Shown: positions 45,774-56,377 of the stretch, piece after piece
Numbering within the stretch: position 1 is the stretch's first letter
Layout: every line of letters begins with the position of its first letter
Translations under genes and position numbers: made by a program
The notes under the pieces: generated by a model
What the model was told of the DNA's origin: nothing
Databases searched by the model: none
What the model saw: the letters and a program-made list of their open reading frames with translations, nothing else
NCBI GenBank assembly: GCA_002077045.2
Contig: KZ111155.1
Coordinates: 82,455 to 146,454, forward strand
DNA length: 64,000 nt
Origin: Rachicladosporium sp. CCFEE 5018
Taxonomy: Eukaryota; Ascomycota; Dothideomycetes; Cladosporiales; Cladosporiaceae
Direction of reading: 5' to 3'

Positions 45774-47030
45774 TCAAGCCTTCGCCTCTGCAGGCGGCGC
45801 AGCTCCGCCAGTAGATGGCAGACCCATGAAGATCTTGAATGAGTCGTAGATCATCCATTGCAAGCCAGTGAGCGTTCCGATCATGACGATACTGCGTTTG
45901 AGGTCAGTAAGGAGGCAAGAAAGTGACGAAGAGTGCATGAGGCCACTCACCGAACTGGAAGACCATTCCACAACCCGCCAAAGCCAATGTCCTTGTAGAT
46001 CCTGCTAATCGCAGCACCACCACCTTCGCCAGGCTTCCTCGTAGCGTTCAGCTTGCTGACCATGACATCTGCCGGGTGAGATACAATAGCACAAAGAATA
46101 CCAGCAAGGTAGCCACCAGTGAAAGCGATACCGGTCTGTTGGCCCTTGGTGTAGTCGGACTTCTGTCCTCCGAGCCGGGCGTAGATCATCTCGACAATCG
46201 TCTCAAACGACGCAAACTTCATCATCGTGTACGGGATCTGACGAGCCCACAGCGGGTAGAGACCCTTGTAAAGCCCAGCCACACCCTCAGCCTTGACGAT
46301 CTTGTTGATGCCGTCCAGCGTACCGGTCGCGAAAGGCGGCAGCGTTGTCTGCATCCTGACCTTCACAGCCTCAAGCGGACAAAGCCCAATATCAGCAATG
46401 AACTCTGCGGACGCAGAGCCAGCAAGATAGATCGCAGTTTTGTTCTTGTACGCCGCCTCAGGTCCAGCCAAGTCCGAGTAGAATTTCTTGAAGTACTCGT
46501 AGAAACCGTACTTGGCTGCACCTTGGACTGAATAGCCGAAGAATGTCGGGCTGCCGCCGGTGTAGATCCCGCGGAAGCCGTCGGAGGCTATGATGGTGCG
46601 CCAGCCTTGAAGGTTGCCGCTGTAGAGTTTGCTGTCGACTTGGCGACGGCATTTGACGAGGTCGAGGGGTGTGACAGCCCAGTGGGTGAGACCGCAGGCC
46701 ATGAGGCCGCCGAAGGTACATGTTGCCTGGTATTGATTAGCTTAGCTCACCGAGCTCGGTCTGGGCTGGCAGACTCACGTAGTATTTCCCGCTGTACAGC
46801 TCTATCTTGCCGGTCTTTGCCTGAGCTTCTTGCGACAGCTTGGTGTACTCTGCGACTGCGGCATCACTGAGCTGGGCGGTTTTCTGCTTCGCGTCCTCTG
46901 CCACACTCCATGATGGGTACAGCTCCGTCCGCGCTAGCGCCGGACTTCGTTTGGGAGCTTGAGATCGGTATGGCGAAGCTTGACCGAATGTCGCGCTCAA
47001 CGCGCTCGCCGTAGGGAAGAGGGAGGCCAT
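45774..47030 (-). CDS. mir1: Mitochondrial phosphate carrier (Mir1/Pic type)
   Basis: Imports phosphate across the inner mitochondrial membrane for ATP synthesis. Exons 47030-46779, 46726-45951 and 45891-45774 give 381 aa. The N-terminal 85 residues are an extension with many Ser/Ala. Three carrier repeats follow: [13 protein letters not shown] (repeat 1), [13 protein letters not shown] (repeat 2) and [13 protein letters not shown] (repeat 3), each with the P-x-[DE]-x-x-x-x-[KR] motif. GRIYTGG-like turns such as [20 protein letters not shown] are typical of phosphate carriers. It ends with [19 protein letters not shown], a strong Mir1 phrase. The yeast protein is about 70 residues shorter at the N-terminus. 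Confidence 0.93.
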
Positions 47031-47501
47031 ATCTGTTTGCGCCCTTTGGTTGTCGCACTGTTAGCTACCGTGCTCGGCCTTATCGCGGTCCTGTTCCACA
47101 GCTGCCGTTTCGCCTTCCATGCTTCTTCCTGCTATTCGTGTTGTACGTGGAAGGAAATCTTGACACCCACTTACCTCGCGCCTACCTCTACGATCACTCG
47201 CGCTTAGATCTCGTCACTACAGTACTGTTATACTGAAGCACAAGAGCAAGTTGATAGCTCGAGCTGGGACCAAGCATATCTCCGCAGCTCACTGGCGCGC
47301 ATTGACCATGACGTCGGTTCGCGCAGGGCAGCCACGCTAAACTCTAAAAAGTGTGAAGTGAAGTGAGAGTGAATCGCATGTGATCCAAAGAAGTATTGAC
47401 ATAGCATCCTCAATCCTCAAGCAATCAGCAAAATACTTCACGACCAGCAATAAACCTCTCCGAACCCATCACCGCCTGCAATTGCATGTCGGACTAACAT
47501 C
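47031..47501. promoter_or_regulatory. Divergent promoter region of the phosphate carrier and the CBS-domain gene
   Basis: 471 bp between two head-to-head start codons. No gene and no site I can name. Confidence 0.35.
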
Positions 47502-48057
47502 ATGTCGCACCCGAATCCTCCACTGACTGCAGACCCGAGAGCACCACAACAGAGCACATCCCAATGGGCTAACAAATTTCGAGGCGTAGGAAGCACGGAA
47601 AGCCACCTCCCGTCACAGTCTCTGACATTCATCTCAGGCCAACATAGAAGACCTCGACCCCCCACCCGCCCTCTCAGTCCATCCGCAAACGCCCATCCAT
47701 CAGGCGTTACTCACAGCCTTCGAACGCGACTACACCCACCTCACAGTGCTACACCCCGAGACCAAGTCCCTCCTCGGCTACATCTCTGTACCTTCTATCA
47801 AGACCCAATTGGCCTCGAAAGCGGTTTCAGAAGTCGATCCCGTCGAGAAAGCCATGGTGAGTTTCAAGAGGAAGGGACGAACGTATAAGTTGATCACCAT
47901 GGAGACACCGCTTGAGGAGCTGCAGGCCTTCTTTGAGGGAGCGGGGACGGGGAGGAAGGAGGAGTTTGCAGTTGTGACGGACCCGGCACGGCGATTTGTG
48001 TTGGGCGTCGCTACGAGGGGGGATCTGGAGGAGTTTGTCAAGAGGAGGCCGGCGTGA
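47502..48057 (+). CDS. Small CBS-domain protein
   Basis: Exons 47502-47585 and 47638-48057 give 167 aa. A polar N-terminus (residues 1-28) leads into a paired CBS module: LSVHPQTPIHQALLTAFERD (first motif), THLTVLHPETKSLLGYISVP, then a helical insert, TPLEELQAFF, EFAVVTDPARRFVLGVATRG and DLEEFVKRRP. CBS pairs bind adenine nucleotides and act as sensors or scaffolds. No catalytic domain is attached. Fungal stand-alone members are uncharacterised as far as I know. Confidence 0.82.
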
Positions 48058-49071
48058 GAGGTGGCCGTCTTGTAATGTAGAGCCGTGCGCCTGCTCGAGG
48101 GACGGCGAGACCGTTGACGATCTAAAGGAAGCTCGCATCCGCGTTCGACATCTAGGTCAGCTACAGGGGCAGGCCAAGCCTGGAGGATTCCGACGACACA
48201 TCCTGGAGCCGCTCCGAGTGCTCAATGATAAGGGTCGTCCGGATCCGCCGATTCACTCGTTCAATAGAGTAGCAAAGATCCTCGCGAGTCAAGGCAGCGT
48301 GGCTGCCAATGCGATTGTCACCATCGTAAGTGCAGCACCCCGGAGAAGCGGGTGGCATGGCTATCATGAGCTCGATGGTCGTGTCGACGACATGGTCGAT
48401 TTGCTTACCAATCGAAGCAGTCCTCAAACCCCGGAACAGTCGTAGACGAGTTCGTGGACAAGGTACAATAGTGCCGGACTCGTATATCAGGTCGTGGGGC
48501 AGAAAACTTCGAAGTGTCCGACGCTGCCAATGATAGAACACCACTCGTATGCTGGATGTCTTCGACAGAGGCTGATCATCAAGATAGTCACTTTGCTGCA
48601 ATTAATACTAGATCTGGTGATGGCTCTCCTCTGTTCACTAGAGAGTATTCCATCTCTTGTAGAACAAACGAGTCTTAAACAAGGAATATCACACTTCTGG
48701 TAACATAATCACACATAGTACTGATAGACGAACGACGATCTGCCTCGCTAGGATATTGGGTCACTGTATTTTCTATCAAGAACATAGATTGCGTTCTTTT
48801 CTGTTAATGCGCCTCCCGTGTCGCCATAACCCAGCGACAACCCGACCACGCGACGCAATAACCAAATCTCGTCTGAGTGCAAATCAGCGTACAATCTTGC
48901 GGACACGGCGGTAATAGAAACGCTCAGCAGAATATCATATAACTGGCCGCGCTGGCTCGGCACCGAGCCAAAGTGTTTCTACGCTGTGACAAGCACAAGC
49001 ACTTCTAGTGTAGTCTATGTCCTTCATCACATGTGATGGTATATACTAGCATATGCAAACCTGTAGGAGCC
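48058..49071. other. Intergenic, no convincing gene
   Basis: About 1 kb. Frames of up to 147 codons occur on both strands, but their composition is not convincing. Some may be 3' untranslated sequence of the CBS-domain gene. Confidence 0.35.
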
Positions 49072-49799
49072 TCATGTGCTAGCATGTGAAGCCACGATAT
49101 TGCTGAAGTATCCGTGAGGCTGCTCTTGATCAATCGCCAACTGCTCCATCCCCTCAATGAAAAGCATTTCGTCCTTGTACTCGGCGACGAAGTCTTCGAT
49201 ATTGTTGGCGCGAGACAGCTTGCGCATAGGTTCACGTCGCTCAACATGCTGATATCTGGTAGAAGACTGGGATCGCGCATGTGCTTGTGGTAGTGCTTTT
49301 GCAGCTCCTCTCTGTCCGCCTTGAGTCCACCGCCCTGGCGGAGGCACTCGCTCCATGCGCCGTGCGCGAGCAAGATCCACTTCTTACGGATAAGAGTCTG
49401 GTATTCGATCATGTTGGCGTCGGTGGAGCGCCAGATCTTCTCGAGGGCGATAGAGTTGTTTGCGTGGCGGAACGTGAGCTGAGTGATGATCATTGGGCAT
49501 TCGTCGAACTGGGCGAGAAGCATAGCCTTGATCTCGGCTTCGGACTTCGCTCTCCAAGCTGCCTCTCCACCAGTATCGCTCATCATCTTTAAGACAGCCT
49601 CGACGAGATAGGTGAGGGTATTGCCTTCGCCCCAATTGAACACCTTGGTACGATGCATATTGTGTCACTATCGTTCGTCGCGGTGATCTTGTCAACGACC
49701 TGTTTGGCGAGATCGAACGTCAGATGACCGTAGCCAAACTCGATAATCTCGTTGCATCGTTTCATCTCATTGTCCTGGCGACCTCCAGGGGCGTCAGGA

Positions 49800-49852
49800 C
49801 CTGTCAAATGGGATATTTCTACGCCTTTCATCACGTTTTCGGCCGGAGAGCT
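49800..49852. repeat. Direct repeat copy A inside the frameshifted gene
   Basis: Begins CCTGTCAAATGGGA and ends TTTTCGGCCG-AGAGCT. About three quarters identical over 52 bp to copy B at 50181-50231, with one base more. Confidence 0.6.
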
Positions 49853-50180
49853 GCGCAGGAGAGAGTTGTGCGTATAACAAATCGCCGAATCACGTGGCTG
49901 GCGGTACTGCTCCAAGTCCCACTTCTCCAGGAAATGCAAACGAGTATTTGGAAGCCCGAGAGTCCTGGGCTTTGTCTTCGAACCTTGATGGTAGAAGTCC
50001 TCCGTCGTATAGAAACGGAGGAAGTAGTTCTTGTGCAATGGCTGAACGTCAACATGCATCCCGTCGTTTGCTGCGGTGTTTCTGAGCGTGCTCGCTGCGC
50101 CCGACGGGGTTGACCTGATCGTGACCGAAGCGGCTGGCCTCACCGTCGAGCGTGTCGTCGTGGAGGAGGTACGGCTCTGT

Positions 50181-50231
50181 CCTGTCAAATGGGAGCTTTT
50201 CGCGCTTGACCCTATTTTCGGCCGAAGGGCT
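50181..50231. repeat. Direct repeat copy B inside the frameshifted gene
   Basis: Same direction as copy A, 381 bp away. Shares CCTGTCAAATGGGA at one end and TTTTCGGCCG at the other. The one-base length difference puts the copies in different reading frames. Confidence 0.6.
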
Positions 50232-50558
50232 TGAAAGGCTATGTCTCTGGCATGTGTGGGCGGCTGCTCTCGACTAGCCTTCTGACACCTGGGCGCAGGT
50301 CGGTAGCGGTCCGCTGCACGAGGCGCTCGTAGTGACACAGCTCCTTACGAAGATGCCGCATGTAGAGTCACTGGAGACCTAGGGTGATGCGTGATGTGAA
50401 TGGGGAGCTTCGACCCAAGGCAGGGAACGTTGCTGATAAGTAAAGGACTCTGGCGCAGGTCAGCCGAGTCCCAGCCTGAGCACCTGTACTCGAGACATCG
50501 TACCCCACCAGGAAAGGTTGTGAGCGGCAACATCGCCAGGCGTGGAAACATTGATCGT

Positions 50559-51475
50559 TCAGGAGAAGATGAAGTCCTTCAGTATGGGTGAGGCGGCGAA
50601 CTCTGGGTTGAGCAGGATACAACTGTTCGTAGTCAGCATAGATCTTGGATCGGGGCAGTAAGGCGAGTACGTACTTCATGAAGTGATTCAGTCCATTCTT
50701 GCGATGCTCAAGGAACTCAGGCCGGAAGCGGGAAACAACGCTTTTGCGAGGGAGCGGTGGTATGCTAGCCTCAGAATATGGGAATGCCTTGATGAGGTTG
50801 GTGCGCAGTCTATCGAACTCCGAGTATCTATCATGAAGTAAGCATCCTTCTCGAAGCTACCTGTACAGGATGACTAGTCACGGCAACAACATACCTCTTC
50901 CTGATACTCATCACGCCTCCTTTGAGCGTAGCCACACTACAATTCCACACCAGATACGCTCCAATTCCCGTGGGTCCAGAGACAATCACATACTCATCTA
51001 CCGTCACCGACCTAGCCCAGCAGCCAAGACTCTGCTCGTGTGAGGCGGACGAGTGGTCTTCGAGTGATATGGGTGCGGGCCGAGTCTCGACGATGGACTG
51101 GTACGAGACCGTGCTTATGGAGCGATCGTGCCGCGTCAGCCAGAAGGGAGGAGAGGAGTCGGAGCTTGCACGTGGTGATGTGTGCAAGTCACTACTCGGA
51201 CTAGGTGGTGCCGATGAGGTATGCTCATCATTCGCGTCTAGTCGAATGCTGCCAATCCTGGTGTCTGGCTGTCGGTCCTGAGGGGGCGGGGATGACCCCA
51301 TGCGGCTCGATGCGGATAGTCCTACGGGATAATATGCAAGATGTGTCTGTCCGATGTACAACTGTACTGCGCTAGACCATTGCTGATAGTAGTAGATGGA
51401 GACGCGTCTGCGCGGTGGCGAGGGGTTGGGCGGTGGCAAGCTGGTGGTGAGGCGGGATGTGGTTATGGCTTGCAT
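50559..51475 (-). CDS. ypt35: PX-domain protein of the Ypt35 type
   Basis: Phosphoinositide-binding adaptor of endosome/vacuole membranes; yeast Ypt35 recruits Vps13. Exons 51475-50895, 50827-50675 and 50622-50559. The longest model is 265 aa; starting at the second ATG (51301) gives 207 aa and a more typical N-terminus. After a Ser/Pro-rich region the PX domain runs to the end: VTVDEYVIVSG, YLVWNCSVATLKGG, IRKRYSEFDRLRTNLIKAFP (the R-Y-S-x-F PI3P-binding motif, formed across intron 1), PPLPRKSVVSRFRPEFLEHR (the PxxP loop) and CILLNPEFAASPILKDFI. Ending directly after PX is the Ypt35 layout. Confidence 0.88.
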
Positions 51476-52319
51476 GTACAGTGCAGGTCACTACTAAAAT
51501 CGTCCCACGCTTTTTCGGCTGAAGGCAGGAACGACCGGCAATGTGGATATACCTACTCACATACCCTACATTTACTTGAAAATCCGCAATGATCTGGCAG
51601 GACGCTTTCGAGATACGTATTGCCCATCACACTATGGGAATACAACAATCTTTCCACCTGACAGCGTCCACAGCAACCATCGTTCGTCAAAGTGGGTCTC
51701 GGATATCTCACATGCATGCAGGCGCGATCTATTCAGGGTTGCCAGGATCAGCGCCGCGCAGGGGTCCGTTCTCTCGACACTCCACTCCCGAACGCCCTCA
51801 AGCAGCTACATTTCTTCAAAAGCGTCTTCATCGGGCAGCTCGGGCCCTTCGCGCAGATCGGGCGAAAGCTACTGCACAGCATGATACTCGTGCAGATACA
51901 GTACAGGAGCACGATTCGCGTCTGACGGCAATGCGGTGGCTGAAGTGGATCGACGAGCTCGTTTGATACACATTTCAGGTCATAGCTTCAACGGCTGGAG
52001 TGATAGATTCGGGGGCTAGCAGCAGAACACGGATGAATCTGTTCATAAACCCCGTGGGCCCATGCCTGGCCTGTGTCTCATGTAGGTAGACGCCCGTTTA
52101 CGACTTCTACGAACTGTTTGTTGCTGCTTCCTTTCCTCCATCCATCTTGTACAGCACTTGACTTCCATCGGATTTGCATTCGACGCATTGTAAGTGGTTG
52201 AAGGCAAATGCATACGGAAGATCTCCGCTGACCGAATAGCCGCCTCCAGCATATTTCAATACCGCCCCAGACTACGAAGCATTCGATTGTTTTCGTACAC
52301 CACCATCTTAGCCGCCACC
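51476..52319. other. Intergenic, no convincing gene
   Basis: 844 bp. A 125-codon plus-strand frame at 51589-51966 ends in a plausible helix (TAMRWLKWIDELV) but has no recognisable features. Confidence 0.35.
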
Positions 52320-53044
52320 ATGAAGACCGTGACCGCGATCACGCTCGGCGCCACCCTCTTCACCACCCTCGCAACCGCCCAGCAACAATACCAAATCGAC
52401 CCCACCTCCGTGAACATCACTCTCCGCAACAACTGGTGTGGCAATGAGGTCGCACAATGTCCTGTACGTCCTATCACCCTCCTGCGAAAACTCAATACAT
52501 CCACTAACACCACACCCTCCAGCTCATCTGCTCCCAAGTCACCGGCTCCTTAACAATCACCTCCAACACCTGCGACGCCCAATCCCTAACCTACTCCTGC
52601 GTCTGCTCCGACGGCACCTCGCCCAACATAACCGAGTACACGCAAACACTCCCCTTCTTCATCTGCCAGGAGTGGGGAAACCAGTGCTCCTCCAACTGCG
52701 GTACGGATAATACCTGCGTTGCTGCGTGTCGGCAGAACCATCCTTGTGGTGCGCAGAGCCCGATAAGAGCGAATACTAGCACGTTGACGAGCACCATGAG
52801 CTCGACGATGAGTGGAAGCTCGACTGGGGCGGCGGCGAGTGTTACGGGGGGTGAGACGGTCTACAGTGGGTTCGCGGGCGCGAGTGCTAGTCAGACTAGT
52901 GGTGGCGGTGCTGCTGCCGCATCGGCCAGTGCTACGGGTGCTTCTTCCGCTGGGACGAGGGTGGTTGCTATGCAGTTTGGACAGAGCGCTGGGTTCCTTG
53001 CCCTGGGCGCTGCGTTCTTCGGCGGCTTCGCATTCCTGTTGTAG
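52320..53044 (+). CDS. GPI-anchored Cys-rich surface protein (DUF7707 type)
   Basis: Exons 52320-52463 and 52523-53044 give 221 aa. Signal peptide KTVTAITLGATLFTTLATA. The Cys-rich domain has YQIDPTSVNITLRNNWC, CPLICSQ (formed at the splice), CDAQSLTYSCVCSDGTSPN, YTQTLPFFICQEWGNQCSSN and CVAACRQNHPCGAQ, matching the fungal DUF7707 pattern. A Ser/Ala/Gly/Thr-rich stalk follows. The C-terminal hydrophobic tail (SAGFLALGAAFFGGFAFLL) follows small residues suited to GPI attachment. Function is unknown; such proteins sit in the cell wall or plasma membrane. Confidence 0.87.
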
Positions 53045-53572
53045 ACAAGCGCACTGACAGCACTACAAGGAGACGAGTGGGCTGTTTGAGGTGTACGAGG
53101 CCTCTGGACATAGTTTTGAGCGTTGACTACAGCGGGTTGCAGTGGGAATTTTGCTTGGAAAAGGTAGTCGGTAGCGCTTGGTAATGGTACAGGTTCGCGA
53201 AGTATGCAGTTTGCGATTCTCGATTACACCACAGAGCCCAATGATATTTCTCATGTGGTCCACTCTCACTTCGTCTCGTTGTACTCTTCACCACCCTCAA
53301 CCAATTCGTTGAGCTGGGGGCGCTCAGGGCATCTCTCCTAGCGCCTTGCCTAAGTAAACATACCCCAGGTTTCGGCTGGCGCCAGTGGAGATCCTGGTCG
53401 TAAGGCTTATTCCCGATCCTAGTATCGAGATCTCGTTCATATTCCATTGGCCGAAATGTAATCCGCAAATCTTTCCCTCGCCGTCGCGGACTGAGATCCA
53501 CGGAGTAGCTGTATCATTCAGGCGGCGTGGTACAGAGCATCGTGTCCTGAGCTTGATCTTCGAATCGCTAGC
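53045..53572. other. Intergenic, no gene seen
   Basis: 528 bp, presumed 3' region of the GPI-protein gene and promoter of the lyase gene. Confidence 0.4.
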
Positions 53573-54640
53573 ATGTCTACAGCAGCTCAGGTCGTGCGGA
53601 GAGCACAGCTCTATGGTAAGCATCAAGACTGCACATCCGATCGGAGACAATTACTATCCTAGCGAGATCCTTGACCTCGATCAGCTTCTTTGGAATCTCC
53701 ATGATCCAAAGCTAACAACCACCCAGTCCCCGGCTCCTCCATGCGTTTCCTCGAAAAGTCCCGCTCCCTTCCCAGCATAGACAGCATAGCCTACGACCTC
53801 GAAGACAGCGTCACGCCCTCCAAGAAACCCGAGGGCCGCGCCAACATCCTCTCGATTCTGAACCGCGACCGCGTGCCTGGGATCCGTGAGCAGGCTGTAC
53901 GAATCAACAGCGTTGGCTCTGGCTTCGCCCTAGACGACTTAACGGAAGTGCTGAAGGGCAAGCACTTAGATTGTCTGGTAGTGCCGAAAGTAGATTCGGC
54001 GAGCGATCTGCATTTTGTGACGGATGTGTTGAGGCAGAAATTACCGGAGAGGCATGCAGCGAATTCGAAGAATCCGGTGAAAATTGTGGCGCTGGTTGAG
54101 TCTGCCAGGTCTGTCATGAATTTGCATGAGATTTGCGCTGCGAGTCCGTACTTATCTGGTCTCACGTTCGCGGCCGAGGACTTCGCACTCGATTTATCCA
54201 TCACGCGAACGCCGGATCTCCACGAGTTCATGTACGCCCGCAGCGCGATCGTCACAGCCGCACGCGCCTTCAACATCCCTTCAGCATTGGATCTCGTCTC
54301 CACGACCTTCCGCGGCGAAGAGGGAAAGCAGTTCCTGCAGAAGGAGAGCGAGAACGGCAAGCGATTCGGATTCAATGGCAAGCAGTGTATTCATCCCGAT
54401 CAAGTGGAGATTGTGCAGAATGTGTACTCGCCTTCGGAGCAGGAGGTCGAGTGGGCTGTGAGAGTTGTACTATGTGATCAGAAAGCTGATGCGCAGGGGC
54501 GAGGGGCGTGGACGCTGGATGGGAAGATGATCGATGTGCCTGTGGTTGGCAAGGCGAAGGCTATCGTTGCGAGAGCTGAGGTTTGTGGGATTGATGTTAA
54601 GGGGTTGCAGGAGAAGCACAAGGATGAGGAGCCGCAGTGA
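53573..54640 (+). CDS. CitE/CLYBL-like acyl-CoA lyase
   Basis: Exons 53573-53615 and 53727-54640 give 318 aa. TIM-barrel enzyme of the HpcH/HpaI-CitE superfamily; CLYBL relatives cleave citramalyl-CoA or make malyl-type CoA esters in mitochondria. Landmarks are LYVPGSSMRFLEKS (formed at the splice), DLEDSV near residue 40, VRINSVGSGFALDDL (substrate Arg), VVPKVDSASDL, KIVALVESARSVM (metal Glu), GLTFAAEDFALDL (metal Asp) and NGKQCIHPDQVEIV. The intron is 111 nt with a GCTAAC branch, longer than others here. The short N-terminus could still serve as a mitochondrial signal. Confidence 0.88.
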
Positions 54641-54687
54641 GCGTGAAGTATGGTGACTTCCTGTATATATGGACATACTGCTCAAGC

Positions 54688-55782
54688 TCAGTACCCCCGT
54701 TCCCTCCTCACGACATTTATCAACCGCTCCCCCTTCTGCCTCCTCTCCAAATTCACCTCCAGCACCTGAAACGCCCGTTCGAGATACGCCTGCCCAACAC
54801 CACTCACATGCGGCGTCACAATCACATTCTCCAAATCCCACAATTCGCTATCCTCAGGCAACGGCTCCGGATCCGTCACATCCAGCGCCGCCCCCGCCAG
54901 TGTCCCATTTTTCAGCGCCTCAATCAGCGCCGGCTGATCAATAATCGCCCCCCTCGCAATATTCGTCACGAACGCCGGTTTCTTCCCGCCCTGGCTTAAA
55001 ATCTCAAACTCCTTCTTCCCCAAAAAATGCGTCGTCTCCTTCGTCAAAGGTACGGAAACCAACAGCCAATCGATATCCTGCCTCAAAAACTCATGCAGAC
55101 TCCCCTTATCCAGCCCACTATACCACTCCACGGGTACCTCGCCCTCCGCGTCCCCAGTGCCAGGCACAATGAACCCAGGATCCCGCCGCTTCTCTGGCGT
55201 ATCTTTGGGCGTGGCTGTGTAAGCTATGACTTCCATCCCCATCGCTTTCGCCACGCGCCCGACTTGACGTCCTATACTACCGTATCCTAGCACGCCGATC
55301 CTCCGCCCCACCCAGTCGCGCACATTATGGTAGTCATCCCCTGCGCCTGTCTTCCCCCAGCGGTGCTCTTTCTGCAGTTCGTAGAGTTGCTTGTACTTGT
55401 GACTTTGCACCAGGGCGGTCATGACGGCCCATTCTGCGATCTGTGGGCCATGAATGCCAGAGCTTGTCGTAATGGTGACATCTGAAGAGGTGTAGAGCGG
55501 GTGGTGTTGGATGTGGTTGCTGCCTGCGCTGAAGAGGTGGAGCCAGTCGAGATTCGGGGCGTCTTTTGAGGGATCCGGGGGCAGGACGTTGAAGGTTACG
55601 AGTATTGTTACCTTTGCGAAGGTGGACGCTGGTACGTCGACTAGTTTGGGGGATGTGGAGTTGACTTGGATGGAGGTTACGTCTATGTTGGGGAACTTCT
55701 TTGGGAGGCGGGCGACTATTCCCTCGGGGATTGCTTGCGGCGCTGCGATGAGGAGGTGCTCTTTTGCTGGTCCGCCGCCCAT
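54688..55782 (-). CDS. D-isomer-specific 2-hydroxyacid dehydrogenase
   Basis: 364 aa, single exon. NAD(P)-dependent reduction of 2-oxo acids. The nucleotide loop is GVLGYGSIGRQVGRVAKAMG, preceded by NVRDWVGRR. Catalytic Arg in NIARGAIIDQ, Glu in DVTDPEPLPEDS, and His in VTPHVSG form the family triad. The N-terminal substrate domain has HLFSAGSNHI and SSGIHGPQIAEW. It ends in NVVRRERGY. Substrate is not decidable from sequence; fungal relatives are annotated as glyoxylate/hydroxypyruvate-type reductases. The stop is 47 bp from the stop of the convergent lyase gene. Confidence 0.9.
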   Translation of the reverse strand: MGGGPAKEHLLIAAPQAIPEGIVARLPKKFPNIDVTSIQVNSTSPKLVDVPASTFAKVTILVTFNVLPPDPSKDAPNLDWLHLFSAGSNHIQHHPLYTSSDVTITTSSGIHGPQIAEWAVMTALVQSHKYKQLYELQKEHRWGKTGAGDDYHNVRDWVGRRIGVLGYGSIGRQVGRVAKAMGMEVIAYTATPKDTPEKRRDPGFIVPGTGDAEGEVPVEWYSGLDKGSLHEFLRQDIDWLLVSVPLTKETTHFLGKKEFEILSQGGKKPAFVTNIARGAIIDQPALIEALKNGTLAGAALDVTDPEPLPEDSELWDLENVIVTPHVSGVGQAYLERAFQVLEVNLERRQKGERLINVVRRERGY

Positions 55783-56377
55783 GGTCGCGGTGATTGTAGC
55801 TGCTGTTTGCTTGCTAGGCTGTAGTTGAAAGGGCCAAAGGCGAGTTAGAGGTGATAGAGGATGAATGGGGTATGGCGTTGGTATGGTAGATAGAGAGATG
55901 AAAGAGCTTTACTTATCCGCTATCACTGGCGCAACGTGCGCAGCATCTACAATTGCCTGTTGTTGTGGTATGGCATGATGGCATCGAAGGATGACGCCAG
56001 AGTGTGGAGCTTCCGTCGTCGGCCAAGCACAGCTGTATTATCGATCAGCACCATGTAGATACCACGGGAGCACAAGGAAGATGGGGCTGCGAGAAATGGA
56101 GCGCGAACCGTTGCAAATCAAGCGTGAGGGAATGTCTGGCCATAGTTATTACTCAAGCATCTTTTCGGCCTCATGAACGCCGTCTGCTAGTGTACAAGCA
56201 ACTCTCGCCTCGTCCCAATCAAGCTTGCTCTCATGCTCGCCCCATTGCCGCCATCTGTTAAGAGGCATGCTGGCAGCGCTTCTTCGAAGCCACAATGGCA
56301 GCTACGCGCCGCGAAGTCCGTAGACATCGACCATAAGCTGCTTCGCGCAATCAACTCCCACCTCCGGCTCAGCTCCA
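55783..56377. other. Intergenic, no gene seen
   Basis: 595 bp, promoter of the dehydrogenase gene and 3' region of the PWWP gene. Confidence 0.4.

Larger units (their letters stand above)
49072..50338 (-). pseudogene. Unknown gene broken by at least two frameshifts
   Basis: Three minus-strand frames follow each other with protein-like content. The 5' part runs from about 50338 to 49670 (FLRFYTTEDFYHQGSK, LHFLEKWDLEQYRQPRD, CNEIIEFGYGHLTFDLAKQV). The middle part runs from about 49658 to 49240 (KVFNWGEGNTLTYLVEAVLK, QLTFRHANNSIALEKIWRST). The 3' part runs from about 49240 to 49072 (EPMRKLSRANNIEDFVAEYK, FIEGMEQLAIDQEQPHGYF). The frame changes near 49662 (an extra AT in AATATGC would explain it) and near 49235. 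No intron fits either place. I do not recognise the family; the hydrophobicity suggests a soluble protein. It contains a degenerate 52-bp direct repeat. Confidence 0.5.

Noticed and set aside
48161..48601. 146-codon minus-strand frame downstream of the CBS-domain gene
   Set aside because: No ordered pattern, no splice partners and overlapping plus-strand frames of similar quality.
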